Assembly: GCA_934725285.1 (NCBI GenBank)
Contig: CAKVBK010000027.1
Coordinates: 1 to 21,318, forward strand
Direction: 5' to 3'
Origin: an uncultured Bacteroidales bacterium
Lineage (GTDB): Bacteria; Bacteroidota; Bacteroidia; Bacteroidales; UBA932
Length of the DNA stretch: 21,318 nt
The notes under the pieces were generated by a model. It worked only from the letters and a program-made list of their open reading frames with translations. It was not told where the DNA came from and ran no database searches. The translations under genes and the position numbers were made by a program. Of the stretch, positions 1-7,430 are shown one piece after another; positions within the stretch are counted from its first letter, which is position 1, and each line of letters starts with the position of its first letter.

Positions 1-126
1 CAGTTCGACCCCGACAACTTCATTCCTTCTTCAAGAAATCAACGCTCTTCATTTTCGTTCTCGGTACTTGTTGTACTAATCTTTCAATATTGTCAATGAA
101 CTTTCCGTTACTTCCGAAACGGGCTG
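1..126 (-). other. Transcribed leader leaving the left edge
   Basis: No convincing protein is encoded here. The region lies directly downstream, on the minus strand, of a near-perfect promoter. Read on the minus strand it contains GTTCATTGACAATATTG, which resembles the TTCTTTGACATATTG-type boxA-like segment I associate with Bacteroidales rRNA leaders and spacers. The likely reading is an untranslated leader of a stable RNA or highly expressed operon that starts beyond position 1. I do not see the start of 16S rRNA itself in the window, so the identity of the downstream gene is an inference. Confidence 0.35.
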
Positions 127-157
127 CAAAGGTAGCACTTTTTTCTTTCCCTCCAAA
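127..157 (-). promoter_or_regulatory. Strong Bacteroidetes-type promoter
   Basis: On the minus strand a -33 box TTTG (positions 157-154) is followed by exactly 19 bases and a -7 box TACCTTTG (134-127), matching the Bacteroidetes primary sigma consensus TTTG-N19-TAnnTTTG. An A-rich stretch lies upstream. Transcription should start near position 120 and run left out of the window. Confidence 0.75.
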
Positions 158-233
158 CTTTTTTTGACATTTTTTTCATTTTCCTGCTGAAAAAAGTAAA
201 TAGTGTCGCCCATAAGTGTCTGGCGGTACCCTC

Positions 234-291
234 GGGAAACGAAAAGTGCGGAAAACGTTTCCCAAGAGTGCGAATTGCACTCTTGGGAAGC
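234..291 (-). terminator. Hairpin terminator below the GH92 gene
   Basis: Positions 257-271 pair with 277-291 (15 bp with one G-U pair, 5-base loop). On the minus strand this stem is followed by GTTTTCC, so it can end transcription of the GH92 gene that stops at 381. The segment CGTTTCCC (256-263) also pairs perfectly with GGGAAACG (234-241), giving a second hairpin that excludes the first. A weaker stem, TTATC/GATAA with GGGA/TCCC, lies nearer the stop codon at about 309-355. Confidence 0.5.
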
Positions 292-380
292 AAAAGAGGT
301 CTAAAGTGTTATCGAAGGGATTCGGAGCAAGCCTAATGTGCTTAGTCCCGATAATTAAAGTCCCTTATCTCAAAAGAGTA

Positions 381-2594
381 TCAATACCAAACCGCCGGCT
401 CAGTCCCCATCACAAAGGCAAGCACGCCACCTTTGACGATGTCGGAATATTCAATGTAAGCCTTGTCATAAGGTTTGCCGTTCAGGGTGACGCTCTGGAT
501 GTAGCGGTTCTCATCGCTCAAACCGTCAGCCTTTATCCTGAACACCCCTCCTGGAACTTTCAACTCAACGTCCGTAAATGCAGGAGCCCCGAACCAGTAC
601 CTTGTTGAAGCCGGCTCGACCTCGTAGAATCCCAACGCGGAAAGGACGTACCAGGCGGACATCTGGCCGGCGTCCTCATTGCCGCAGAGGCCGTCATCGG
701 CATTCTTATAAAACTCGGAATATATCCGACGCGCCAGGTCTGCGGTCTTGTACGGCTCGCCCGCCATCGTATAGAAGTAAATGACGTGATGACTAGGCTC
801 GTTGCCGTGGGCGTACTGACCGATCAGGCCGGAAATGTCAGGAGATGCGTCCTCGCCGTCAATCCTGGAATCAGCGTTGAAAAGAGAATCCAATCTCTCA
901 ACGAACTTCTCACGGGATCCATAGAAGTCCACAAGACCGGAATAGTCGTGAGGGGCTAGCCAGGTATATTGCCAAGCGTTTCCCTCGCAGTAGTCGTTGG
1001 CGCGATGCTCTGATGAATATGGATTGAACGGAGTCCTCCAGCTGCCATCGGAGAAACGTCCTCGTGCGAATAAGGTCGTGGAATCCATATAGTTACGATA
1101 GGAATGACTTCTATTGCGGAAATATTCAGCATCCTCAGTCTTGCCAAGATGATCCGCGGCTGAGGCCACGGCAGCGTCTGCTATGGCATATTCCATGTCA
1201 AAAGCGATCGACTCAAGCATCTTCTCAGACGGAATATAACCGTACTTCTGACGGTAGCCAAGACCTCGGATGGTGTCCATCATAGTTGTCTTCATCGCAT
1301 CCCATGCCAAATCCTTGTCAAAGCCGTAGAAGCCTTTCACGACAGCGTCGGCGACAGCGATGACTCCAGGGTTACCGACCATACAGTCCGTCTCGTTGCC
1401 GACCAGATGCCAAACAGGAAGACGGTCCTGCTTCTGGTAAATCTTGAGCATCGAAGCTACCATATCGTTCTCCCTGTCCGGATGCAGGATTGTCATCAGC
1501 GGCATCTGCGCGCGATACGTGTCCCAAAGAGAGAAGGTGGTGTATTCAGTCCTCGGATCGTCCACATCGCTGAAGGTGGAAGGCATTATCATAGTGTGGT
1601 AAAGCGCTGTGTAGAAGATGGTTCTGGCATCCGATTCTGAATCCGAAACGGTTAACTTGACCTTAGACAATTCCTTGTTCCAGGCCTTACGGGCAGCCTC
1701 GGCAGTAGCATCGAAATCCCAGCCCGGAAGTTCCGCCGACATATTCAAAGCCGCCTTTTCCTCGCTGGCCGGGGAGACCGCGACCTTCACCATCACCTGC
1801 TCCCCTTCCGTGGTGCGGAAGCCGGCGCGGAAGTAGTTGACTGAATATTCCCGTCCCTCCTCTGAATATTCCTTGGCGGTGATTTCTTCGAAGGAGTCGA
1901 AAGGCTTCGAGAATTGGGCGCGGAAGTAGATTTTCTGGTCTTTGGCCCAACCGGTGGAGAATCTGTAACCCTCTATGGTGCAACTGTCTATGACGGTGAA
2001 TTTCGTGTCGTAAGCCCTGTCCCAGCAGCCGCCGTTCTCAAGGTCGATGACCACCGCCGAACTGTCCGAAGCCGGGAAAGTGTAACGGCTGAAGCCGACC
2101 CTGGTGGTGGCGGTCATCTCGGCCGTGACGCCGTAACGGGTAAGCGGAACGCTGTAGTAGCCCGGCCGGGCGACCTCCTTGGTTCTGTCGGCGAACGACC
2201 ACATTCCTGTCGCCTGCGCGGCGGCAATAGCCTCAGGGGAAGCATCTTTCGGGTCCTCTCCTCTTGAATATGCCACTGACCCCACCACCGGCATGAGCGT
2301 GATGTCGAAAAGGTCTCCGATTCCGGTACCGCTCAGGTGCGTGTGCGAGAACCCGATGACCGTGGAGTCGCTGGAGTGGTAACCGGAGCACCAGTCCCAT
2401 TGCTGCGGAATGCTTGTAGGTCCAAGCTGGACCGCGCCGAAAGGCACACTTGCCCCGACAAACACGTGTCCGTGACCGCCTGATCCTATTCTTACATTGA
2501 CATAACTTGTGTAGTCCTCCAGATCCGTCGTGGCCGGAGAACAAGCCGCCAAGACACCGAGGGCGGCAATGATGACTGTCCTTATTGCTTTCAT
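381..2594 (-). CDS. GH92 family alpha-mannosidase lipoprotein
   Basis: Predicted surface or periplasmic glycoside hydrolase of family GH92, which are calcium-dependent exo-acting alpha-mannosidases that trim mannose from glycans. The 737-residue protein has a lipoprotein signal with lipobox LAAC (Cys18). An N-terminal beta-sandwich region contains NVRIGSGGHGHVF, FGAVQLGP and GFSHTHLSGTG. The (alpha/alpha)6 catalytic region carries SLWDTYRAQMPL, GNEPSHH and GNEDAGQMSAWYV. In characterised GH92 enzymes the Glu of the GNEPSHH block is the general acid and Asp of the GNEDxGQMSAW block belongs to the base site; both are present. Length is normal for the family. The gene stands alone, with terminator-like hairpins on both sides. 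The exact linkage specificity cannot be read from the sequence. Confidence 0.95.
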   Translation of the reverse strand: MKAIRTVIIAALGVLAACSPATTDLEDYTSYVNVRIGSGGHGHVFVGASVPFGAVQLGPTSIPQQWDWCSGYHSSDSTVIGFSHTHLSGTGIGDLFDITLMPVVGSVAYSRGEDPKDASPEAIAAAQATGMWSFADRTKEVARPGYYSVPLTRYGVTAEMTATTRVGFSRYTFPASDSSAVVIDLENGGCWDRAYDTKFTVIDSCTIEGYRFSTGWAKDQKIYFRAQFSKPFDSFEEITAKEYSEEGREYSVNYFRAGFRTTEGEQVMVKVAVSPASEEKAALNMSAELPGWDFDATAEAARKAWNKELSKVKLTVSDSESDARTIFYTALYHTMIMPSTFSDVDDPRTEYTTFSLWDTYRAQMPLMTILHPDRENDMVASMLKIYQKQDRLPVWHLVGNETDCMVGNPGVIAVADAVVKGFYGFDKDLAWDAMKTTMMDTIRGLGYRQKYGYIPSEKMLESIAFDMEYAIADAAVASAADHLGKTEDAEYFRNRSHSYRNYMDSTTLFARGRFSDGSWRTPFNPYSSEHRANDYCEGNAWQYTWLAPHDYSGLVDFYGSREKFVERLDSLFNADSRIDGEDASPDISGLIGQYAHGNEPSHHVIYFYTMAGEPYKTADLARRIYSEFYKNADDGLCGNEDAGQMSAWYVLSALGFYEVEPASTRYWFGAPAFTDVELKVPGGVFRIKADGLSDENRYIQSVTLNGKPYDKAYIEYSDIVKGGVLAFVMGTEPAVWY

Positions 2595-2678
2595 CTATGA
2601 TGACTTAATGTTATCGTTCCGCTAATATATTTTTTTAGCTCTCACGATTTAATAGTGAACCTGTTACTAAAAAAGATC

Positions 2679-2699
2679 TAATTGAAGTCTCTTCAATTA
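2679..2699 (-). terminator. Perfect 9-bp inverted repeat with T-run
   Basis: TAATTGAAG (2679-2687), loop TCT, CTTCAATTA (2691-2699) form a perfect 9-bp stem. On the minus strand it is followed by GATC and six T, which suits a second terminator after the ferredoxin gene. It lies about 85 bases upstream of the GH92 start, so it could instead be a regulator site or leader structure for GH92. Confidence 0.4.
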
Positions 2700-2717
2700 T
2701 GAAAAGGAATTGTATAC

Positions 2718-2755
2718 AAAAAAGGGACGATAGATTATTTGTTATCTACAGTCCC
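2718..2755 (-). terminator. Rho-independent terminator of the ferredoxin gene
   Basis: On the minus strand GGGAC-TG-TAGA, a loop of about 10 bases, then TCTA-TC-GTCCC form an 11-bp stem with a small internal mismatch, followed directly by TTTTTTG. It lies about 60 bases past the ferredoxin stop codon and would separate that gene from GH92. Confidence 0.7.
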
Positions 2756-2814
2756 TATAAATGAGGGAGCACATTGGCTTAAATTTCGGCCTAGTTGCTG
2801 AATGAATGCAAAGA

Positions 2815-3036
2815 CTAACCAGTCTCTTCTATACATGAACTTGGACACTCTTCTGCAACTTCAAAAATCGTACTTGCTTCCTCTGTTCCAAAGTTTGCAG
2901 TATCAGATTTTGTCTTTTTGAAACAAGCGACATCTTTATTATTTAAAATAAAATGGTTAGGTGCTAATTCGACACATTTTCCACACCCAGTGCACTGGTC
3001 TTGATGAATTTGAAACGTTGATGATTCCATAAACAT
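2815..3036 (-). CDS. Small [4Fe-4S] ferredoxin
   Basis: A 73-residue cytoplasmic electron-carrier protein. The N-terminal half holds CTGCGKC, the CxxCxxC part of a cluster site, and the C-terminal half holds EECPSSC, which supplies the Cys-Pro ligand. One [4Fe-4S] cluster (or [3Fe-4S]) is expected, as in the single-cluster Fer4-type ferredoxins. I chose the ATG at 3036; an ATG at 3030 is an alternative, and the longer frame to 3057 would use TTG inside the promoter. The start lies about 10 bases below the predicted transcription start, so the leader is very short. No redox partner is encoded nearby, so its pathway is unknown. The gene is AT-rich compared with GH92 and mutL. Confidence 0.85.
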   Translation of the reverse strand: MFMESSTFQIHQDQCTGCGKCVELAPNHFILNNKDVACFKKTKSDTANFGTEEASTIFEVAEECPSSCIEETG

Positions 3037-3050
3037 GGTTATTAAATCCT

Positions 3051-3083
3051 TTTGCAAATATATGATAAATTGGCATATATTTG
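3051..3083 (+). promoter_or_regulatory. Promoter of the M28 peptidase gene
   Basis: TTTG at 3051-3054, 21 bases, then TATATTTG at 3076-3083, a full match to the -7 consensus TAnnTTTG. Transcription would start near 3090, only a few bases before the ATG at 3094, so the mRNA would be almost leaderless. It overlaps the minus-strand promoter in the same DNA. Confidence 0.6.
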
Positions 3084-3086
3084 CAA
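3055..3086 (-). promoter_or_regulatory. Promoter of the ferredoxin gene
   Basis: On the minus strand TTG (3086-3084), 21 bases, then TATATTTG (3062-3055). The -7 box is identical to the one on the other strand, so the two promoters are interleaved and face away from each other within about 35 bp. Confidence 0.55.
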
Positions 3087-3093
3087 TAAAAAA

Positions 3094-4422
3094 ATGATGT
3101 TTCTGAAGAAATTATTGATTTTTACCATATTGATCAGCATTAATGCCTTATGGGCTTTGGGGCAAGCTGACGAGTTTCGGAAGGAAGTTGCGATTCTGGC
3201 TGATTCAATTGGCAATCGATATCCGGCATCCGAGGGGGATTTGATGGCAAGGAAGCACTTGATGCGGAAGTTCGCAGATTACGGGTTGGAGTGCTATGAG
3301 AAAACTTTTGACATTACTGAATATATGTGGGGCGAAGGCAGCCTTCAATTAACTATAGATAGCACAATTACCCCATTTATATTCGGGAAGGATTTTGTGG
3401 TTCAGTCCCGCAGCACCACTGACACACTTTCTGCGGAATATGTGGTCATATTAGATGCCATACCTGATTCTTGTCATTGTCTGATGCAAGGCAAAGTGGT
3501 TATATGCCCTTACAAAGGCCACAGCGGCCGGACACCAAGCATTGCTGAAATGGAACGGGCGGGAGCGTTGGCTTCGATTTATGTGAATCCACCGCAAAGG
3601 AACGTAAAGCCAGCAATCTCGAAAGCCGGACGTATTTATGACACACATAAGATCCCAGTCCTTGTAATAAACAACAGCGGACTTACGAAATTCATTCCTC
3701 AAAGCGTCGCTGACACTTTAACGGGAAGCATCTACGCAGCACCACAGTCACATAGAATACAAATAGCTACAAAACATTATGAGAATCACTTGTCGGCGGC
3801 CAATATCATTGGCTTGAAACGAGGGTCGAGTGATGAGTACATAATCATTGGAGCACACTATGACACTCTTGCTCCTGACAATGAGAGCGGCGAACTCAGG
3901 CGAGGTGCGAACGATAACGCATCGGGAGTGGCGATGATGATGGCTCTAGCCAAACGAATGGATGTCATAACGACACATCACAACATTATATTCATTGCTT
4001 TTGGTGGAGAAGAGAAAGGATGCCTCGGATCAAGAGATTTCGTAGCACAAATGCCTTTCAAGAAAGAATATGTGAAAGAAATGATTAATCTTGATATGGT
4101 CGGCCGCCCACAACAGGGCATATTCTATTACAAGCAGTTCAACAGTACAACGATAAAGCCTAACGACATAATGCCACCGGCAACCCTCCACCTGACAGAA
4201 AGCGAAGATGCTTTGAGCGACCATTACGATTTCGTAAAAGAAAGTATACCGGCAACATATTTTCATACGGGTTCTGATCCTATGATTCACACAGTAGAAG
4301 ACACCAGTGACAGACTTGATTACGATGGTATGGCAGAGATACTTGAGTATCTTACCAACTACATAATCACATTATCCACGAAAAGCTGCGAGCAAACAAG
4401 CACGTTGACGCAACGGCAATAA
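3094..4422 (+). CDS. Secreted M28 family metallopeptidase
   Basis: Zinc-dependent exopeptidase of family M28 (aminopeptidase/glutaminyl-cyclase fold), predicted periplasmic. Residues 1-24 form a signal peptide (MMFLKKLL..., ending ALGQA). A PA-domain-like insert may lie at about 120-200. The two-zinc site is complete: GAHYDT (His and Asp near residue 257), GANDNASG (bridging Asp, about 273), GGEEKG (catalytic Glu pair, about 304), NLDMVG (about 333) and the final His in MIHTVED (about 399). Length 442 residues is typical. An upstream in-frame start at 3052 lies inside the promoter, so ATG 3094 (or 3097) is preferred. It is more AT-rich than mutL and may have been acquired with the ferredoxin. 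The substrate cannot be told. Confidence 0.92.
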   Translation: MMFLKKLLIFTILISINALWALGQADEFRKEVAILADSIGNRYPASEGDLMARKHLMRKFADYGLECYEKTFDITEYMWGEGSLQLTIDSTITPFIFGKDFVVQSRSTTDTLSAEYVVILDAIPDSCHCLMQGKVVICPYKGHSGRTPSIAEMERAGALASIYVNPPQRNVKPAISKAGRIYDTHKIPVLVINNSGLTKFIPQSVADTLTGSIYAAPQSHRIQIATKHYENHLSAANIIGLKRGSSDEYIIIGAHYDTLAPDNESGELRRGANDNASGVAMMMALAKRMDVITTHHNIIFIAFGGEEKGCLGSRDFVAQMPFKKEYVKEMINLDMVGRPQQGIFYYKQFNSTTIKPNDIMPPATLHLTESEDALSDHYDFVKESIPATYFHTGSDPMIHTVEDTSDRLDYDGMAEILEYLTNYIITLSTKSCEQTSTLTQRQ

Positions 4423-4467
4423 TTATATCAAAAACAAAGATTAAAACCTATATTCTGAGATTTTGAC

Positions 4468-4475
4468 TATCTTTG
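4468..4475 (+). promoter_or_regulatory. -7 box of the mutL cluster
   Basis: TATCTTTG matches TAnnTTTG exactly, 26 bases before the ATG at 4502. I see no good TTTG or TTG about 20 bases upstream, so the -33 element is weak. It probably drives the genes from 4502 to 8525. Confidence 0.45.
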
Positions 4476-4501
4476 TTAAGATTAAGGTAATTTGAAAGAT
4501 T

Positions 4502-4804
4502 ATGGGCTTTTTTACTTTCCCTGGAGAACAGGAGCATAGGAGATTCAACTACAGGCCGATCTACTACGACAAGGATGAGGAGGAGCGTCGTCAGAAGTTC
4601 GGCAAGGTTGATGGTACTTTCGAGAAAGAGAAGGAGAAAGGCGAGTACGTGCCGGGTTCCTACATCAAAGGCTCACTGCGTGAAGGCAATTACGCAAGGA
4701 GGACCACTGTGGCCACCAAGGCGCAGAAAATCATCGGGATAGTCGGCTTGATCCTGCTCGCGATAGTCCTGATCTATTTCACGAAATTCTATTCACTGCT
4801 GTAG
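4502..4804 (+). CDS. Small tail-anchored protein upstream of mutL
   Basis: A 100-residue protein I do not recognise by name. Residues 1-70 are highly charged (DKDEEERRQKFGK, FEKEKEKGE) and rich in aromatic residues. Residues 76-95 form one hydrophobic segment, GLILLAIVLIYF at its core, so it should be anchored in the inner membrane by its C-terminus with the charged part in the cytoplasm. Its TAG stop directly abuts the mutL ATG (TAGATG), which indicates translational coupling. Similar short proteins before mutL occur in other Bacteroidetes as I recall; no function is known to me. Confidence 0.8.
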   Translation: MGFFTFPGEQEHRRFNYRPIYYDKDEEERRQKFGKVDGTFEKEKEKGEYVPGSYIKGSLREGNYARRTTVATKAQKIIGIVGLILLAIVLIYFTKFYSLL

Positions 4805-6703
4805 ATGGAACTCAGGATACTGCCTGGAAACATAGCGAATATGATTGCCGCGGGAGAGGTCGTGCAAAGGCCGGCTTCCGTGGTGAAGGAGCTTGTGGAG
4901 AATGCCGTGGACGCTGGAGCGGACCAGATCTCGGTGATAATCAAGGACTCGGGACGGACTCTGATCCAGGTCATCGACAACGGCAAGGGGATGAATCCGG
5001 ACGACGCCGTGCTATGTTTCGAGAGGCACGCGACGTCAAAGATAGCGACAGCTGAGGATCTGGAGGACATCACGACATTCGGTTTCAGAGGCGAGGCGTT
5101 GGCCTCGATCGCGGCCGTGGCCGAGGTGACACTGAAGACACGCACGGAGGACGAGGAAGTCGGCTGCCAGGTCGAGTTCGCGGCGTCTGTCCATAACTCA
5201 ACGACAGAGATCGCCACTCCGAAGGGTACAAACATAGCCGTGCGCAACCTATTTTACAACGTGCCGGCAAGAAGGAAGTTCCTGAAGTCGGACAACGTGG
5301 AGTTCAAGCATATTATCGAAGAATTTACAAAGGTTGCTCTGACAAGACCGGAGATCGGGTTCACGCTCAGCCACAACGGCAAGGACATCTACGTCCTCAA
5401 ACCGGCGAAATCCTTGAAGTTCAGAATCATGGATCTGCTTGGGGCGTCCGTCACGGGAGATGTGGTGGATGTCGGTGCGGACACTTCGGTGGTAAGGCTG
5501 CGGGGATTTGTCGGAAGGCCCGACACAGCGAAGAAGACGCTGGGCAACCAGTTCTTCTTTGTCAACGGGAGATATTTCCGGAGCCCGTACATGCACAAGG
5601 CCGTGATGAAGGCTTACGAAGGGATGGTCGCTGACGGGGTGACTCCGTCTTATTTCATCTACCTTGAGGTGGATCCGCACAGTGTGGACGTGAACATCAG
5701 CCCTACCAAGTCCGAGGTGAAGTTCGAGGACGACTCGTTCATATTCCAGGTTGTCTATGCCTCGGTGAAGGAGACATTGGGGAAGAATTCGTTCGCGGGA
5801 GGAATCGATTTCAGCAACCCGGAGGCTAACGACATGCCGGTGCTTGGGTCGCATTTCACTGAATATCAGCCGGAATCGATTCCGCAAGTGGCGGTGGACA
5901 GCGGGTATAATCCGTTTGAGGAGAGTTCTTGGTCACCGGGCGCTTCGATGGTTGATGAGCACAGTCGAACCACAAGCTCAGCGACCGAAAGAGGAGGTTC
6001 AGCAACCGGATGTAATGGTTCAGCGGCCGATTGGGCAGGCCAGGCGGCCGGAGGATACGGCTCCGCGGCCGGAAAATACGGGCAATATGTGGACCGGCGG
6101 GAAGATTATGGCAAACTTTTCGAAGAGAAAACGCTGCCGATGGCGCAGACCATCATCCTTGGAGGGAAATACATCGTCGCCCCGGCAAGGGACGGTCTGA
6201 TGATCGTGAACGTCAGAAGGGCACGGGAAAGAATACTCTACGACAGGGCGCTGGCAGCTCTCACAAAGAACGAGCACGTCACACAGGCGAGCATGTTCCC
6301 GGTGAAGGTCGAGGTCGGGGCCGCTAACAGGGCCGTCTTCGATGACAAGGCCGAGCTGCTTGCAAAGCTTGGATTCGACATCTCACCGTTCGGCACGGAC
6401 ACGATTGTGGTCAACGGAGTTCCGGAGGGATATTCATGCGAGGCGGGGAAAATCCAGACAATGGTCTCTGACCTGCTGCTGATCCTCTCGGACGACAGTT
6501 CCTCGCTGCCGGGAGTGATGGAATCAGCGATGGCGGAGAAAATAGCCCTTCTGGGAGCGTCAGGCTGCGCCCCTTTGGCCTCTCCGGCAGAAGCGAGAAA
6601 CCTGCTGGACACACTGCTTTCCAGCAGCAACCCTGAGCTGACAGGCAACGGGAAAAGGATTATGGCAATCATGACCACCGCCCAAATGGAAAAGTTATTT
6701 TAA
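4805..6703 (+). CDS. mutL: DNA mismatch repair protein MutL
   Basis: ATPase of mismatch repair that links mismatch recognition by MutS to strand processing. The 632-residue protein has an intact GHKL ATPase: KELVENAVDAGAD (catalytic Glu29, about 28-40), DNGKGM (58-63), ERHATSK (73-79) and GFRGEAL (93-99). Residues about 330-440 are a linker containing a Gly/Ser/Ala-rich stretch (about 385-420, repeats of GSA). The C-terminal dimerisation domain ends in the NGKRI...MEKLF tail seen in Bacteroidetes MutL. The usual DQHxAHxR metal motif is replaced by NVRRARERI at about residues 467-475, so Asp, Gln and His are lost. Endonuclease function looks doubtful. It follows the small membrane gene without a gap. 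Confidence 0.95.
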   Translation: MELRILPGNIANMIAAGEVVQRPASVVKELVENAVDAGADQISVIIKDSGRTLIQVIDNGKGMNPDDAVLCFERHATSKIATAEDLEDITTFGFRGEALASIAAVAEVTLKTRTEDEEVGCQVEFAASVHNSTTEIATPKGTNIAVRNLFYNVPARRKFLKSDNVEFKHIIEEFTKVALTRPEIGFTLSHNGKDIYVLKPAKSLKFRIMDLLGASVTGDVVDVGADTSVVRLRGFVGRPDTAKKTLGNQFFFVNGRYFRSPYMHKAVMKAYEGMVADGVTPSYFIYLEVDPHSVDVNISPTKSEVKFEDDSFIFQVVYASVKETLGKNSFAGGIDFSNPEANDMPVLGSHFTEYQPESIPQVAVDSGYNPFEESSWSPGASMVDEHSRTTSSATERGGSATGCNGSAADWAGQAAGGYGSAAGKYGQYVDRREDYGKLFEEKTLPMAQTIILGGKYIVAPARDGLMIVNVRRARERILYDRALAALTKNEHVTQASMFPVKVEVGAANRAVFDDKAELLAKLGFDISPFGTDTIVVNGVPEGYSCEAGKIQTMVSDLLLILSDDSSSLPGVMESAMAEKIALLGASGCAPLASPAEARNLLDTLLSSSNPELTGNGKRIMAIMTTAQMEKLF

Positions 6704-6723
6704 ATTTTAGAATATAATAGAAT

Positions 6724-7416
6724 ATGTCATATTACTACGACGACAGACAATCAGGAATCGGCGGATTCCTCAACAGGATTCCGCCAGTGACAAGGAATAT
6801 CCTGCTGATCAACATAGTGATGTTCATCGCCACTATGATCAACGAGAATTTCATGGTCAGCACCTTCGCGATGTTCTATCCGAAATCTCCGTTCTTCCAC
6901 ATCTGGCAGCCGATAACCTACATGTTCATGCACGGAGGCTTCTGGCATCTGTTCTTCAACATGTTCTGCCTCTGGATGTTCGGTTCGGCTCTGGAAAGGA
7001 CGATAGGGTCAAAGAAATATCTCATCTTCTATTTCGTGGCCGGCCTTGGAGCTGTCCTGACCCACACGGCAGTGGAATATTTCCAGATGGAAGCCATGGC
7101 ATCAGCAAACGCGGGTGTTCTTACGACCGGACAGATCAATCTTCTTCGTACCCCGACGCTTGGAGCCTCAGGAGCGATCTATGGAATACAGATCGGCTAC
7201 GCAATGCTCTATCCGAACGATGTCTGGACACTCATATTCCCGCCTATTTCTCTGAAAGCCAAATGGTTTGTCTTGATCTTCATCGCCATCGAGCTTTACA
7301 CGGGAGTGACCGGAACGTTGGACGGTGTCGCGCATTTCGCCCATCTCGGAGGAATGCTGTTCGGATTCATGCTGCTTCTTTACTGGAAGAAATCAGGCAA
7401 GCTTTGGCGTAGGTGA
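6724..7416 (+). CDS. Rhomboid family intramembrane serine protease
   Basis: Inner-membrane serine protease that cleaves transmembrane segments of other proteins. The 230-residue protein has six hydrophobic segments. Family motifs are present: HGGFWHLFFNMF in the second segment region, catalytic Ser in GASGA (about residue 150) and the catalytic His in AHFAHLGGMLFG (about 204-207). There is no cytoplasmic extension beyond a short charged N-terminus (YYYDDRQ). It starts 20 bases after mutL and ends 14 bases before the next gene, so the cluster is probably co-transcribed. The natural substrate is unknown. Confidence 0.93.
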   Translation: MSYYYDDRQSGIGGFLNRIPPVTRNILLINIVMFIATMINENFMVSTFAMFYPKSPFFHIWQPITYMFMHGGFWHLFFNMFCLWMFGSALERTIGSKKYLIFYFVAGLGAVLTHTAVEYFQMEAMASANAGVLTTGQINLLRTPTLGASGAIYGIQIGYAMLYPNDVWTLIFPPISLKAKWFVLIFIAIELYTGVTGTLDGVAHFAHLGGMLFGFMLLLYWKKSGKLWRR

Positions 7417-7430
7417 CAGACTGATTCGTT

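Noticed and set aside
1..20. AGTTCGACC at the left edge, like a tRNA T-loop
   Set aside because: The bases that should form the T-arm do not pair, and no acceptor stem or CCA follows.
4789..5247. Long minus-strand open frame inside mutL
   Set aside because: It is a shadow of the mutL codons; the mutL frame carries all family motifs.
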